Counted from the stretch's first letter, positions 38,062 to 47,295 are shown. The stretch: 64,000 bases of DNA from Owenweeksia hongkongensis DSM 17368 (GCF_000236705.1 NC_016599.1:1612001-1676000); one strand, 5' to 3'. Made by a program: numbers and translations. The notes: a model not told the origin generated them from the letters alone.

Positions 38062-39318
38062 TTAGTGCTTAATAATTTTATAATGAGACTGCACTCCATC
38101 ATTGCTGATCAGGTGAAGAAGATAAACACCATTTTGCAACTTGGTAAGATTAAGTTTCAAATCTATCTCATCGATTTTTACCAGTCCTTTTGTCACAACA
38201 GAACCTTTTAAATCAGTAACTGAATAAGCCTTAACCTTAGCACCTTCAGACACCAAAGAAACATTAAGTATATCTTTTACTGGATTTGGATAAACCTCAA
38301 AAATCGCCTGTGTATCAAACTCTTCAACCCCCACAGTAGGTTCCTTTACTGTAAGCGTAAATCCTGAATTCTTATAAATCAAATTTCCCACACTATCAAT
38401 ACCTAAAGTGTCGCAAAATGTAGATGTGCACACCGCTCCCACACTGTCAATAGAAGTTGCAGTAAGACACACGGCATAAGCTCCGGCATTAGCATAGGTA
38501 TGCGCAGGAAAGGGAAGATTAGACGTATCTCCATCCCCAAAATCCCAGTGATAGGTAGTAGTGTAATTTGTATCTCTTATAGATGGTGTGGAATTGTTGT
38601 AAATAAAGGCATAACCATTTCCCGAATTTACGGTATCTACAGAGTATGCTGCCTGGCAAAACGTGGGTGGGTTAAAAGGGAGCACCTCAATTGTATCTCT
38701 GTACCAATCTTGAGAAAAATAACCATTGCCTATACTAGAATCACTTTCTGTAAACGAATACTGAACATAGTATTTACCAGGACCCGGGTAGGTGTGACTA
38801 AATTTTGAGTTTACCAGCGCAGAATCATTATCACCATAAAAGCAGAAATAAGTGCTCTTAGTGCCTTGGAAACCCGCTCCAACTGAATTATCTGTAAAAT
38901 CAATTGTGTTGGCCTGACTTGTAGACTGTGCATAAGTAACCCCAGCTGTACCTGTGTAGGAATTCATCGAGCAAGTCTGAGTTATAGTATCTTCATACAT
39001 TCCCCATGTGTTTGGGGGCATTGGACTTGCTACTCCTTTTATTTTGTTTCCATTGCAATCATAGGAAAAGCTTACTATGCTATCAAAAATCAAGGAGCTA
39101 CTAATAGAATCTGAGTAACCTCCAAATGAGGAACTATCAGAGTACCCAGACATCCTCTTTACAATTGTAGTTCCATTATAAACGTTTATCCATACTTTTT
39201 GTCCTGGAATTCCCACTGATGTTGGTGTCCAAACACCTACATATATAGAGTGATATGTTTGAGCTGAACCTAAAAAGGTTCCACACAATAGAGTTAAAGC
39301 AAGTAATAGTTTTTTCAT
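38062..39318 (-). CDS. Secreted PKD-domain protein with T9SS sorting domain (paralogue 1)
   Basis: 418 residues: signal peptide (KKLLLALTLLCGTFLGSAQ), an N-terminal beta domain (VWINVYNGTTIVKRMSGYSD), then PKD-like domains with YHWDFGDGDTSN and HTYANAGAYAVCLTATS, and a type A sorting domain (FEVYPNPVKDILNVSL ... HYKIIKH). The PKD stretch and the following segment FCDTLGIDSVGNLIYKNSG are closely shared with the genes at 41820 and 43005. Likely displayed on the cell surface or released by the T9SS. It follows the barrel protein gene by 54 bases on the same strand. Confidence 0.88.
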   Translation of the reverse strand: MKKLLLALTLLCGTFLGSAQTYHSIYVGVWTPTSVGIPGQKVWINVYNGTTIVKRMSGYSDSSSFGGYSDSISSSLIFDSIVSFSYDCNGNKIKGVASPMPPNTWGMYEDTITQTCSMNSYTGTAGVTYAQSTSQANTIDFTDNSVGAGFQGTKSTYFCFYGDNDSALVNSKFSHTYPGPGKYYVQYSFTESDSSIGNGYFSQDWYRDTIEVLPFNPPTFCQAAYSVDTVNSGNGYAFIYNNSTPSIRDTNYTTTYHWDFGDGDTSNLPFPAHTYANAGAYAVCLTATSIDSVGAVCTSTFCDTLGIDSVGNLIYKNSGFTLTVKEPTVGVEEFDTQAIFEVYPNPVKDILNVSLVSEGAKVKAYSVTDLKGSVVTKGLVKIDEIDLKLNLTKLQNGVYLLHLISNDGVQSHYKIIKH

Positions 39319-39372
39319 AAAAATAAATTAGAGGACAATGTGTATTTGAATATAAATGGAAAATTAATTCGA

Positions 39373-41169
39373 CTAAAAATTATAAGCCACACCTACAGAA
39401 GCTCCCACACGATAGTAGCGTTGACGAACACCATCATTGGTTAGCATAGAGTTTATCTGATAACTACCCAATGCATTGAGGCGTACACTTATGGCTCGGT
39501 TGATGTAAAAATCAGCTCCCACCTGAAGCAACCCACTATACTGAATTTCAGATAAGCTTGCTTTGCTTCCTCCTTCGGTATAAGTTGAAGTTCCAAACTG
39601 AGGATATCTGTAACTCGCCTGAATTGGCAACCCTACAATTACACCGGCTTTTACCCAAGGTTTAATTCTTCCTGTGCCAAAACGATAACCTACGGTCAAT
39701 GGTACTTCAATGTATCGGAAAGTATTTCGTCCTGAGTAAGAATTAGCCGTACTATCATCATTTCTATACGAAAGATGATAATTCCAATGTCCTTGGTTCA
39801 CTGTATCTATGACACGCGTAGAGTCAATCGAGATGATATTTGGATAGTTAGATGGAGAATCATAGCGCCCATCAAAAGCAACGGTCTCAACTGAAGAGGT
39901 AACGTCATAAAGTGTATAATCCACATCTTCACCATACTCGGCCCATCCAAGACCAACTCCTACCGTCCAGTTTTTATTTACAAAGTAATCCAACCCTACA
40001 CCTGTCGGAGTAGTGTAAATAGGCTTCTCAAAAGCTTTACGTTTATCAATATCACTTTCATTACCACCGCTCAATACGTTCCCGGTGAATAAATAACCAC
40101 CCCAAACAGAAAGTGCAAAACGCTCCTTAGAAAAGGTCAGTAAATCAGGTATTGGCAAATCCTCTTCTGCCTCCAAAAATGCCAAATGTGCAGCTTTTGT
40201 AGTAAGGAGATTGCTGGCAGATTCTGCAATTTCTTCTTCTGGGCTTTTCTCTACTAAGCTTTCTTCTTTTAACTCTTCAGCATCATTGGATTCAGCTACA
40301 GCTAAACCTTCATCCTCTGGCTCCAATACAGTTTGCTCAGTGTTTTCAGATGCTATGTCCGCAATTGTACTTTCAGAAACCGAAATTTCCTCTATATAAT
40401 CTGTCTCTTCTTCTATTTGATTAGTTGAAGTTTCCTCCAATATAACCTCAGTTGCAGAAGTTGTCTTTTCCTCCTGTAATTTTTGCTCTTCATTTATAAT
40501 CAAAGCTTCATCTGCCGCTGCAATAGATGTTTCTGCAACGGGTATTATAACATCCTCCTCTGAGAGTGTCTCGATTTCTTTTTCTTCCGAAATAACCACC
40601 GCATCTTTCACAGACTCTTTAGCCACCTCATTAGCTACTATAACTTCACTTCCTGCCTCTTCAGTATTTGACTCACCCTGTGCCGTATTTGTTACAGATT
40701 TCTCTACAATAGGGGTGGCAGCCATTGCTTCCTGTCCATTTTCTTGCTCCTTGCTTTCAGGAATGATAGTAGTTTGTTGAGCATTATCCATTGTAGATTC
40801 TACAACATCTGCTTCTGAGGAATTTAAACTTTCAGTTGAAAAATCCGAAGGATACAATTCTTTATCATCAGAACTAATTGAAACCCCATCAGCGGGATCC
40901 ATCTGAATAGTTGTGGGTGTAGGCAGTTCTTTAGCAGGATTTACATCTTTTGGCTGATTAGCAATAAAGAAAGGAATACCAATCACAGTAACTACAACAG
41001 CCGCCAATCCAGTTAAATACAAGGGATTTGACATCATAGTTTTAGGAGGAGTAACAGGCATCTGCTTATCCAAAAGGCTTTGCATAGAGTCCCAGCCCTT
41101 TTGCTTCATGCCTTCAGAATACTTCTGTTCCTTAAAGTGATTTTTATATTTCTTATCTATCCAGCTCAC
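39373..41169 (-). CDS. Putative anti-sigma protein fused to an outer-membrane beta-barrel
   Basis: 598 residues in four parts: about 49 cytosolic residues (WIDKKYKNHFKEQ ... GWDSMQSLLDKQMPV); one membrane helix (50-70, PLYLTGLAAVVVTVIGIPFF); a very acidic, low-complexity linker of roughly 270 residues rich in E, S, T and A; and a C-terminal 250-residue barrel (FALSVWGGYLFTG, GVGLDYFVNKNWTVGVGLGW, end YYRVGASVGVAYNF). Its ATG overlaps the ECF sigma stop (ATGA), so the two are translationally coupled, which suggests an anti-sigma role for the N-terminus. The linker is long enough to cross the periplasm. No cleavable signal peptide. Confidence 0.8.
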   Translation of the reverse strand: MSWIDKKYKNHFKEQKYSEGMKQKGWDSMQSLLDKQMPVTPPKTMMSNPLYLTGLAAVVVTVIGIPFFIANQPKDVNPAKELPTPTTIQMDPADGVSISSDDKELYPSDFSTESLNSSEADVVESTMDNAQQTTIIPESKEQENGQEAMAATPIVEKSVTNTAQGESNTEEAGSEVIVANEVAKESVKDAVVISEEKEIETLSEEDVIIPVAETSIAAADEALIINEEQKLQEEKTTSATEVILEETSTNQIEEETDYIEEISVSESTIADIASENTEQTVLEPEDEGLAVAESNDAEELKEESLVEKSPEEEIAESASNLLTTKAAHLAFLEAEEDLPIPDLLTFSKERFALSVWGGYLFTGNVLSGGNESDIDKRKAFEKPIYTTPTGVGLDYFVNKNWTVGVGLGWAEYGEDVDYTLYDVTSSVETVAFDGRYDSPSNYPNIISIDSTRVIDTVNQGHWNYHLSYRNDDSTANSYSGRNTFRYIEVPLTVGYRFGTGRIKPWVKAGVIVGLPIQASYRYPQFGTSTYTEGGSKASLSEIQYSGLLQVGADFYINRAISVRLNALGSYQINSMLTNDGVRQRYYRVGASVGVAYNF

Positions 41170-41726
41170 GCTTTCTTTATTCCTAATTCAGGTGCAGGAA
41201 GTCTTTCCTGCAGTTTTCTTCGTGCATTGGTCAAATGCCTGATGGACGACCTTTCGGTAATACCCATCATATCTCCTATTTCTTTATGCGAGAAACCATC
41301 TACTGCATATAAGTTGAACACCAACTTCTCCGAATCCTTCAAGCATTCCATCAGGTGTTCCAAATATTCCGCCTCTTCCCATCCATGAGAGTCAGCCGAA
41401 TCAAAATCAGCCGAAACATTTTCCAGCTCGTCCTCATTTTCATCGATAAACTCACGCCTTCTTATCTTTTTGCGATAAGCATCAATAGCTTCATTTACCG
41501 TTATTTTCGCTATCCATGGTTTTAATTCATATTTTGAATTATAACTCTCTAAATTTTTCAGCACTTTCATGAACGCCAGGTTGAGGGTTTCCATAGCTAA
41601 ATCCTCATCCTTACAATATCGCATGCAAATGGACATCATCAGATCAAAGAATTGATTGTAGAGTTCATTTTGACTCCTACGATCATTCTTTATACAACCC
41701 TCTATTATGCGATTATTCTTCTTCAA
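41166..41726 (-). CDS. ECF-family RNA polymerase sigma factor
   Basis: 186 residues from a TTG start at 41726. Region 2 is NDRRSQNELYNQFFDLMMSI ... LAFMKVLKNLESYNSKYELKPWIAKITVNEAIDAYRK; region 4 is LKDSEKLVFNLYAVDGFSHKEIGDMMGITERSSIRHLTNARRKL. The longest frame extends to 41819, but that stretch contains the terminator of the upstream gene and then a TAGATTTG promoter element, so I trimmed it. It is coupled by a four-base overlap to the putative anti-sigma/barrel gene. Targets unknown; the flanking PKD genes are candidates. Confidence 0.88.
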   Translation of the reverse strand: MKKNNRIIEGCIKNDRRSQNELYNQFFDLMMSICMRYCKDEDLAMETLNLAFMKVLKNLESYNSKYELKPWIAKITVNEAIDAYRKKIRRREFIDENEDELENVSADFDSADSHGWEEAEYLEHLMECLKDSEKLVFNLYAVDGFSHKEIGDMMGITERSSIRHLTNARRKLQERLPAPELGIKKA

Positions 41727-41759
41727 GTAGTGTAGCCTGCCTATATGAGCAAGGCCTCG

Positions 41760-41767
41760 CAAATCTA
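41760..41767 (-). promoter_or_regulatory. -7 element (TAGATTTG) for the ECF sigma operon
   Basis: On the minus strand TAGATTTG matches TAnnTTTG, 33 bases before the TTG start at 41726 and directly after the preceding gene's terminator. Confidence 0.6.
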
Positions 41768-41804
41768 GTAAAACAGAAGCCGGTAAACCACAACCGACTT
41801 CTGT
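41766..41804 (-). terminator. Terminator of the PKD/T9SS protein gene at 41820
   Basis: On the minus strand ACAGAAGTCGGT / ACCGGCTTCTGT, a 12-base stem with one mismatch and an eight-base loop, followed by TTTTACT. It shows that the sigma gene does not start at 41819. Confidence 0.82.
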
Positions 41805-41819
41805 TGTTTGAGATACCAA

Positions 41820-42875
41820 TTATCTATCGACTCTCAATTTGTAATAGGAAACAGGGGTTGTACCATTTACATTTAGTTTTAATACATACATTCCTTCATT
41901 TAAGAATGCTGTATTTATTTGAATTGTTTCGTTATGAAAAATGTGACGGTTTCCTGATAACATCACTTTTCCATTCACACATAATATTTCCCAATCAATC
42001 CTCTGTCCATCCTCCTCTTCAGTAGATATATTAACATAATCGCTTGTAGGGTTTGGATAAATTTCAAAACTTGACAGTTCAATTTCTTCAACACTTATAC
42101 TGTACGGATCAAGCACATTTATAGTGAAAGCTGCTCCTGATTTTTTATAAATTAAGTTTCCCAAAGAATCAGCTCCAAAAGTGTCACAATAAGTTTCCGA
42201 ACACAGGTTATTTATACTATCATAACTTGAAACTTTAAGACAAACCTGATACTCACCTGCTGACGAGTAAGTATGGCTTGGATATGCCAAAGTAGAAGTT
42301 CCTCCATCTCCAAAATCCCAATCATAATAAACCGAATACAGAGTATCCTTGCTATTGGGAATAGATGAATTCCAAACTATAATATCTCCAGAATATGAGT
42401 TTGCCGTATCTACAATAAATTCAGCATTACAGGGGGGTGGCTGATAATTTACAACCACCGTTTTACAAATAGTATCAGCACAAAAAACTTGTCCTGTCAC
42501 ACTGTCTTTTACCTCTTGAGCTAGGCACACGTTATAACTTCCATTTGTGAGGTAACTGTGCCTGGGATCACGATCATAACTAAATATACCATCTCCAAAA
42601 AACCAAGTATACTCCACCTTACCATTAGGCACTCCAAAAGTGGTGGAACTTAAATTGGTAAATAACACTAGCCTAAAAGCATTATTTAAAGAGTTTGCCG
42701 AAAAATCTGCGGTACAAGAATCGGCTTGAGCCGTTGACCTGTCAACTGTTTGCAATAAAAAGACATCTTCCCCAAAAGGGAAACTCTGCCGGGCATAAGA
42801 AGAAAATATGCCCAGCAAAAGTAACCATAGCAGCACTAGTTGCTTAGTTGAAGGCCATTGCATCAATCTGATCAT
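41820..42875 (-). CDS. Secreted PKD-domain protein with T9SS sorting domain (paralogue 2)
   Basis: 351 residues: signal sequence (LVLLWLLLLGIFSSYARQ), two PKD domains (EYTWFFGDGIFSYDRD ... HSYLTNGSYNVCLAQ; YYDWDFGDGGTSTLAYPSHTYSSAG), the shared segment YCDTFGADSLGNLIYKKSGAAF and a sorting domain (FEIYPNPTSDYVNIS ... YYKLRVDR). Starts at ATG 42875 or 42863. Paralogous to 38062 and 43005. A terminator separates it from the ECF sigma gene downstream. Confidence 0.87.
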   Translation of the reverse strand: MIRLMQWPSTKQLVLLWLLLLGIFSSYARQSFPFGEDVFLLQTVDRSTAQADSCTADFSANSLNNAFRLVLFTNLSSTTFGVPNGKVEYTWFFGDGIFSYDRDPRHSYLTNGSYNVCLAQEVKDSVTGQVFCADTICKTVVVNYQPPPCNAEFIVDTANSYSGDIIVWNSSIPNSKDTLYSVYYDWDFGDGGTSTLAYPSHTYSSAGEYQVCLKVSSYDSINNLCSETYCDTFGADSLGNLIYKKSGAAFTINVLDPYSISVEEIELSSFEIYPNPTSDYVNISTEEEDGQRIDWEILCVNGKVMLSGNRHIFHNETIQINTAFLNEGMYVLKLNVNGTTPVSYYKLRVDR

Positions 42876-42941
42876 TTTTACGTTTCATTATTAATACGAA
42901 TCAAACGTAACAAATAGGACAGCATTCGGTAATTTTTTAAC

Positions 42942-42976
42942 AAAAAAAAAGAGCAGGATCACACAACCTGCTCTTT
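42942..42976 (-). terminator. Terminator of the PKD/T9SS protein gene at 43005
   Basis: On the minus strand a perfect stem AAAGAGCAGG / CCTGCTCTTT with a nine-base loop and a long T run. Confidence 0.9.
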
Positions 42977-43004
42977 TAAGATACTCATGGGAGGAAAATC
43001 ACAC

Positions 43005-44255
43005 CTAGAAAACCATGAGCTTGCAGCTACTAACAGCGTTACCATCCAATATTTTTAGCTGGTAAACTCCATTAGATAGGGGGTCAACATTTATATTAAA
43101 ATTTCTTGAATGAGACGATTCAACTCCACCGAGCACTTCCTGTCCTCTGCTATTAATTATTACCCATTGCACTTTATCATTTGGCGTCTGCGCTAATTTT
43201 ATAATCACATTTCCATTTGTTGGATTTGGAAACACTTCCACAGTATTATCCCTCTTTATTTCATCAACTCCTAAAGCATTTGGGTTTAACACATTTAGTG
43301 TAAAACCAGCGCCAGAATTTTTATACAAAACATTCCCCGCACTATCTACACCCAAGGTGTCACAATAGGTATTAGTGCATATATTTTGTGAAGAGTCTAT
43401 AGACGTTATTGTGAGGCAAATGGTATAAGACCCTGCGCCCGTGTAAGTATGCGTTGGAAATGCCTGGTTGGAAGTTCCCCCATCTCCAAAGTCCCAAGCA
43501 TAGGACGTGGCGTAACGGGTATTATTATGCAAAGGAGTTGAACGATTATACAATACCAAACTAGCTCCTCCAGAAGCCATAGTATCTACTTCAAAATAAG
43601 CCGTGCAAAACGTGGGAGGACTCGAATTGGAAACAGTATAAGCATTACACACGGTATCTTCACAGTAAACCATTTTAGTAAGTGTGTCTACAATATTTTT
43701 AATCATACATACCGTGTACGAACCTGCCTGTGAATAGGAATGTGAAACATTAGCATTATTATAAGTTGTAGAAAAAGTTCCATCACCAAAAGTCCAATAG
43801 CGCATTAGCATGGCATTAGGAATTGGATTGGAAGAATTTGAATCTCGCAAACTTAAACTCAAACCTGAAGAACTCGCCATTTTCACCATGTTTGGAGCAC
43901 AATTTAAAGCAGGTAACCCCTGACAACCAATTCGCAAGGTGTCATCAAAACTAGTATCGATTGCTGTAGCCAAATAACTATTACTATAAAAGCGACCATT
44001 GCAATCATTTGTCATTACCTGAAAAGTAGTGCTTGCTTGAGAGAAGGTAGTATAGTTATAATACCCTAAGGCATCAGAGTATACTAACTGTTGGGTAAAA
44101 AAACTTCCGTTAGAATATTTATTAATCCAAACTGGCTGGTTGGCTATAGCCGTATTGCTACTATCTAACGCCAAACCTGAAATAGAAAGTGCCTGCTGAC
44201 CGTGGGCCAGCAGGGCACTTAACACTACTATAGATGTAAATAGAAGCTTTTTCAT
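43005..44255 (-). CDS. Secreted PKD-domain protein with T9SS sorting domain (paralogue 3)
   Basis: 416 residues: signal peptide (KKLLFTSIVVLSALLAHGQ), an N-terminal CNA-B-like domain (ISGLALDSSNTAIANQPVWI), two PKD domains (YWTFGDGTFSTTYNN ... SYSQAGSYTVCMI; YAWDFGDGGTSNQAFPTHTY), the segment YCDTLGVDSAGNVLYKNSG and a sorting domain (VEVFPNPTNGNVIIKL ... SSCKLMVF). Very like the genes at 38062 and 41820, so this block grew by duplication. Probably surface adhesion or matrix protein; function inferred only from domains. Confidence 0.88.
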   Translation of the reverse strand: MKKLLFTSIVVLSALLAHGQQALSISGLALDSSNTAIANQPVWINKYSNGSFFTQQLVYSDALGYYNYTTFSQASTTFQVMTNDCNGRFYSNSYLATAIDTSFDDTLRIGCQGLPALNCAPNMVKMASSSGLSLSLRDSNSSNPIPNAMLMRYWTFGDGTFSTTYNNANVSHSYSQAGSYTVCMIKNIVDTLTKMVYCEDTVCNAYTVSNSSPPTFCTAYFEVDTMASGGASLVLYNRSTPLHNNTRYATSYAWDFGDGGTSNQAFPTHTYTGAGSYTICLTITSIDSSQNICTNTYCDTLGVDSAGNVLYKNSGAGFTLNVLNPNALGVDEIKRDNTVEVFPNPTNGNVIIKLAQTPNDKVQWVIINSRGQEVLGGVESSHSRNFNINVDPLSNGVYQLKILDGNAVSSCKLMVF

Positions 44256-44353
44256 TTTGTGTTTTCACCTTTAATACGCTCATGCAAATCTCAATAGGAC
44301 AATTAAAGGCAAACTTTTTTCAAAAACATCATACACCCCTGATTATCAGACAT

Positions 44354-44389
44354 AAAAAAACCCGCTTCAAACTATTTCAAAGCGGGTTT
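44354..44389 (-). terminator. Terminator of typA
   Basis: On the minus strand AAACCCGCTT / AAGCGGGTTT with a 12-base loop and seven T after it, 22 bases past the typA stop. Confidence 0.9.
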
Positions 44390-44410
44390 CATATTTTATT
44401 CTAGGTAAAT

Positions 44411-46204
44411 TTACTTACCCGATCTCTTACGTTCGTGTTCTTTCAAAAAGATTTTACGCAAGCGAATAGATTTTGGTGTTACTTCAACATACTCATCACC
44501 CTGAATATATTCCAAAGCTTCTTCTAGTGAGAATACGATTGGAGGAGCGATACGCACTTTATCATCAGCACCCGAAGACCTCATGTTAGACATCTTCTTA
44601 GCTTTGGTAACATTTACTACAAGATCACCGGCACGGTTGTTTTCACCAATCACCTGACCTTCATAAACATCATCATTTGGTGGAATAAAGAATTTACCTC
44701 TATCCTGTAGGTTGTTCAATGAAAATGGAATTGCAGTACCCGTTTCCAATGCGATCAATGATCCGTTTTGTCTTCCTGGAATTTCCCCTTTGTAAGGCTG
44801 GAATTCTTTAAAGCGGTGAGACATAATAGCTTCACCGGCAGTAGCAGTAAGCAAGTAGTTTCTCAAGCCGATGATACCTCTAGAAGGCACTTCAAACTCA
44901 AGGTGCATATGATCACCCTTAGGCACCATTTGCAACATATTTCCTTTACGTAAAGTGATGGCTTCAATAGCTTTTCCACTTACCTCATCCGGAAGGTCGA
45001 TGCTCAACTCTTCTACCGGCTCCATTTTTACACCATCAACTTCTTTGATGATAACTTGTGGCTGACCAATCTGAAGTTCGTACCCTTCTCTACGCATAGT
45101 TTCGATCAAAACCGAAAGGTGAAGTACACCACGTCCAAATACTCTAAATGTATCTGCAGAATCAGTTTCTTCCACACGAAGGGCAAGGTTCTTTTCAGTT
45201 TCCTTAGCCAAACGATCTTTGATATGGCGGGAGGTTACAAACTTTCCTTCTTTACCAAAAAACGGAGAATCGTTGATGGTAAAAGTCATGCTCATTGTAG
45301 GCTCATCAATTTTGATGGTAGGAAGAGCTTCGGGGTTTTCAAGATCAGCGATTGAATCTCCAATTTCGAAACCTTCGATACCGGTAATCGCACAGATTTC
45401 TCCACTTGATACCTCATCAACTTTTACTTTTCCAAACCCTTCAAATACGAAAAGTTCTTTAATACGAGACTTCACTTTAGTGCCATCACGCTTAACCAGG
45501 GTAACTTGTTGATTAGCCTTAAGCACACCACGGTGTACTCGGCCAATAGCAATACGGCCAACAAATGACGAGTAATCTAAGCTGGTAATTAGCAACTGAG
45601 GAGTTCCATCACGGTGTTCAGGAGCCGGAATATTTTCAATGATTGTATCTAAAAGATAGGTGATATCTGTAGTTTCATTTTTCCAATCATCACTCATCCA
45701 GCCATTTTTGGCACTACCATAAGCAGTTTGAAAATCAAGTTGATCTTCAGTCGCCTCAAGGTTAAACATTAGATCAAACACCATTTCATGCACTTCATCA
45801 GGAGTACAGTTTGGCTTATCTACTTTATTAATAACTACAACAGGCTTCAATCCAAGCTCAATTGCCTTTGACAATACAAAGCGAGTTTGAGGCATCGGTC
45901 CTTCAAAAGCATCTACCAAAAGAACTACACCATCAGCCATGTTTAGAACACGCTCTACCTCTCCACCAAAGTCACTGTGACCGGGGGTGTCAAGAATATT
46001 GATTTTGTAATCCTTGTATTTTACTGAAACGTTTTTGGCAAGAATGGTAATCCCTCTTTCGCGCTCAATATCATTATTGTCCATGATAAGCTCGCCAGGA
46101 GTTTCATGATCATCAAATAATTTGCCTGCCAATAGCATTTTATCTACCAAGGTAGTCTTACCGTGGTCTACGTGCGCAATGATGGCAATGTTTCTTAATT
46201 TCAT
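44411..46204 (-). CDS. typA: Ribosome-associated GTPase TypA/BipA
   Basis: 597 residues: G1 AHVDHGKTTLVDKML, G3 DTPGHSDFGGEVERV, G4 NKVDKP, an EF-Tu-like beta barrel (FVGRIAIGRVHRGVLKANQQ), EF-G-like domains III and V, and the TypA-specific C-terminal domain (PSRGIIGLRNYLLTATAGEA ... RIAPPIVFSLEEALEYIQGDEYVEVTP). It binds the ribosome and helps 50S assembly, mostly under stress or cold. Full length. Own promoter and terminator. Confidence 0.97.
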   Translation of the reverse strand: MKLRNIAIIAHVDHGKTTLVDKMLLAGKLFDDHETPGELIMDNNDIERERGITILAKNVSVKYKDYKINILDTPGHSDFGGEVERVLNMADGVVLLVDAFEGPMPQTRFVLSKAIELGLKPVVVINKVDKPNCTPDEVHEMVFDLMFNLEATEDQLDFQTAYGSAKNGWMSDDWKNETTDITYLLDTIIENIPAPEHRDGTPQLLITSLDYSSFVGRIAIGRVHRGVLKANQQVTLVKRDGTKVKSRIKELFVFEGFGKVKVDEVSSGEICAITGIEGFEIGDSIADLENPEALPTIKIDEPTMSMTFTINDSPFFGKEGKFVTSRHIKDRLAKETEKNLALRVEETDSADTFRVFGRGVLHLSVLIETMRREGYELQIGQPQVIIKEVDGVKMEPVEELSIDLPDEVSGKAIEAITLRKGNMLQMVPKGDHMHLEFEVPSRGIIGLRNYLLTATAGEAIMSHRFKEFQPYKGEIPGRQNGSLIALETGTAIPFSLNNLQDRGKFFIPPNDDVYEGQVIGENNRAGDLVVNVTKAKKMSNMRSSGADDKVRIAPPIVFSLEEALEYIQGDEYVEVTPKSIRLRKIFLKEHERKRSGK

Positions 46205-46254
46205 ATAGAAGCCTTTAATGGAACTTACGAGAAGCCCCCTTTTTAAAATGGCGG

Positions 46255-46262
46255 CAAAGGTA
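46255..46262 (-). promoter_or_regulatory. -7 element (TACCTTTG) for typA
   Basis: On the minus strand TACCTTTG matches TAnnTTTG, about 50 bases before the typA ATG at 46204. Confidence 0.65.
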
Positions 46263-46342
46263 CGCTTTTATACTTCGCAAAATATTACTAGCAAATTAAT
46301 TCTGCTCAAATGTAATTTATTCATTTTCCGAACTTAAGCACA

Positions 46343-46380
46343 CAAAAAAGAGCCTGAACGAAAACTCGCCCAGGCTCTTT
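46343..46380 (-). terminator. Terminator of the T9SS thioredoxin-like gene
   Basis: On the minus strand AAAGAGCCTG / CAGGCTCTTT, ten-base perfect stem followed by TTTTTTGTG. Confidence 0.9.
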
Positions 46381-46414
46381 CCAACCAAACCAAACCATAA
46401 GTGTTAAATTCTTT

Positions 46415-47143
46415 TCACTTTACGTATACTTTTCTAACGGCTTTAAAGCCCTTATTATTTTGTGCGCTTACCAAATAAATTCCTGCATTCATATTTGAGG
46501 TAAGCAGTGTATAACTACCGTCCTCAGAAACATTGTTAATAGATTTCACCACCTGCCCTGTCAAATTCACCAATTGAATGGTATTTGCACCTTTTGGCAA
46601 ATTATGAAGCCTAACGGCTCCTGGGCTTTGCGAAACATAAAAGTCCTTTTGAGATACCTCGTCAATCCCTACTGTGGTATTTCCGGCTATTTGTAAGGCG
46701 GTGTTCAAAGCTGCATTTTCATCGAAACCCTGATATGCCAATGAACTATCCAATGGGCTATACACCGTATAACGAGGAGTTCCTGACATAAACCAATGTC
46801 TATTTGCATCCACAAACGTATAAATATCCGTCCAGCCATAGCTGTTTACCCAACTATCCACACCAGTGCAAGTCGGTGTACTATTACTGTAGGTAAATGT
46901 CATTGCCCCCCAAACTTGAATTTTAGTTTTGTTTTGAGCCGCCCAACTTTGTAAGCCCGGTGCTTTACTCTTGCAGATAGAACAATCCAAACCATCAGAG
47001 GCCACCACCAAAACTTTACCAGTGCCCAAAACCGCATGAATCGAGCTTGCATTGTTATTGCAATCTGCAACGGAGACATCCATCACTTGTGCCGATGCAG
47101 CAAAAGTTATTATTGAAATAAAAAGAGTGTATATTTTTTTCAT
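46415..47143 (-). CDS. Secreted thioredoxin-like protein with CxxC and T9SS sorting domain
   Basis: 242 residues: signal peptide (KKIYTLFISIITFAASAQ), a thioredoxin-like segment (GKVLVVASDGLDCSICKSKAP, Cys54-x-x-Cys57; then TKIQVWGAMTF and the cis-proline-like GTPRYTVY), and a C-terminal sorting domain (FYVSQSPGAVRLHNLPKGAN ... VRKVYVK). The disulfide-type motif suggests an extracellular oxidoreductase or a structural relic. Single gene with its own terminator. Confidence 0.8.
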   Translation of the reverse strand: MKKIYTLFISIITFAASAQVMDVSVADCNNNASSIHAVLGTGKVLVVASDGLDCSICKSKAPGLQSWAAQNKTKIQVWGAMTFTYSNSTPTCTGVDSWVNSYGWTDIYTFVDANRHWFMSGTPRYTVYSPLDSSLAYQGFDENAALNTALQIAGNTTVGIDEVSQKDFYVSQSPGAVRLHNLPKGANTIQLVNLTGQVVKSINNVSEDGSYTLLTSNMNAGIYLVSAQNNKGFKAVRKVYVK

Positions 47144-47241
47144 AATCTATATATTTTCAATTACAAATTTGACCAATTCGTTCTAAAATGGTTGTCTTAC
47201 AGATGACACAAATCATGCCGAAAGGCGAAACATTTGGATGT

Positions 47242-47274
47242 AAAAAACAAAAGGCCACCATTTGGTGACCTTTT
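47242..47274 (-). terminator. Terminator after the truncated-hemoglobin-like lipoprotein
   Basis: On the minus strand AAAAGGTCACC / GGTGGCCTTTT (one G-T pair), tetraloop, then TGTTTTTTA. Confidence 0.88.
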
Positions 47275-47295
47275 GAAAAGAAAAGTTTGGGTTAA

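Noticed and set aside
40211-40399. Plus-strand serine-rich frame opposite the acidic linker
   Set aside because: It is the antisense shadow of the low-complexity E/S/T-rich linker.
41727-41819. N-terminal extension of the ECF sigma factor
   Set aside because: The stretch contains the terminator of the upstream gene and a -7 promoter element, so it is not translated as part of the sigma factor.
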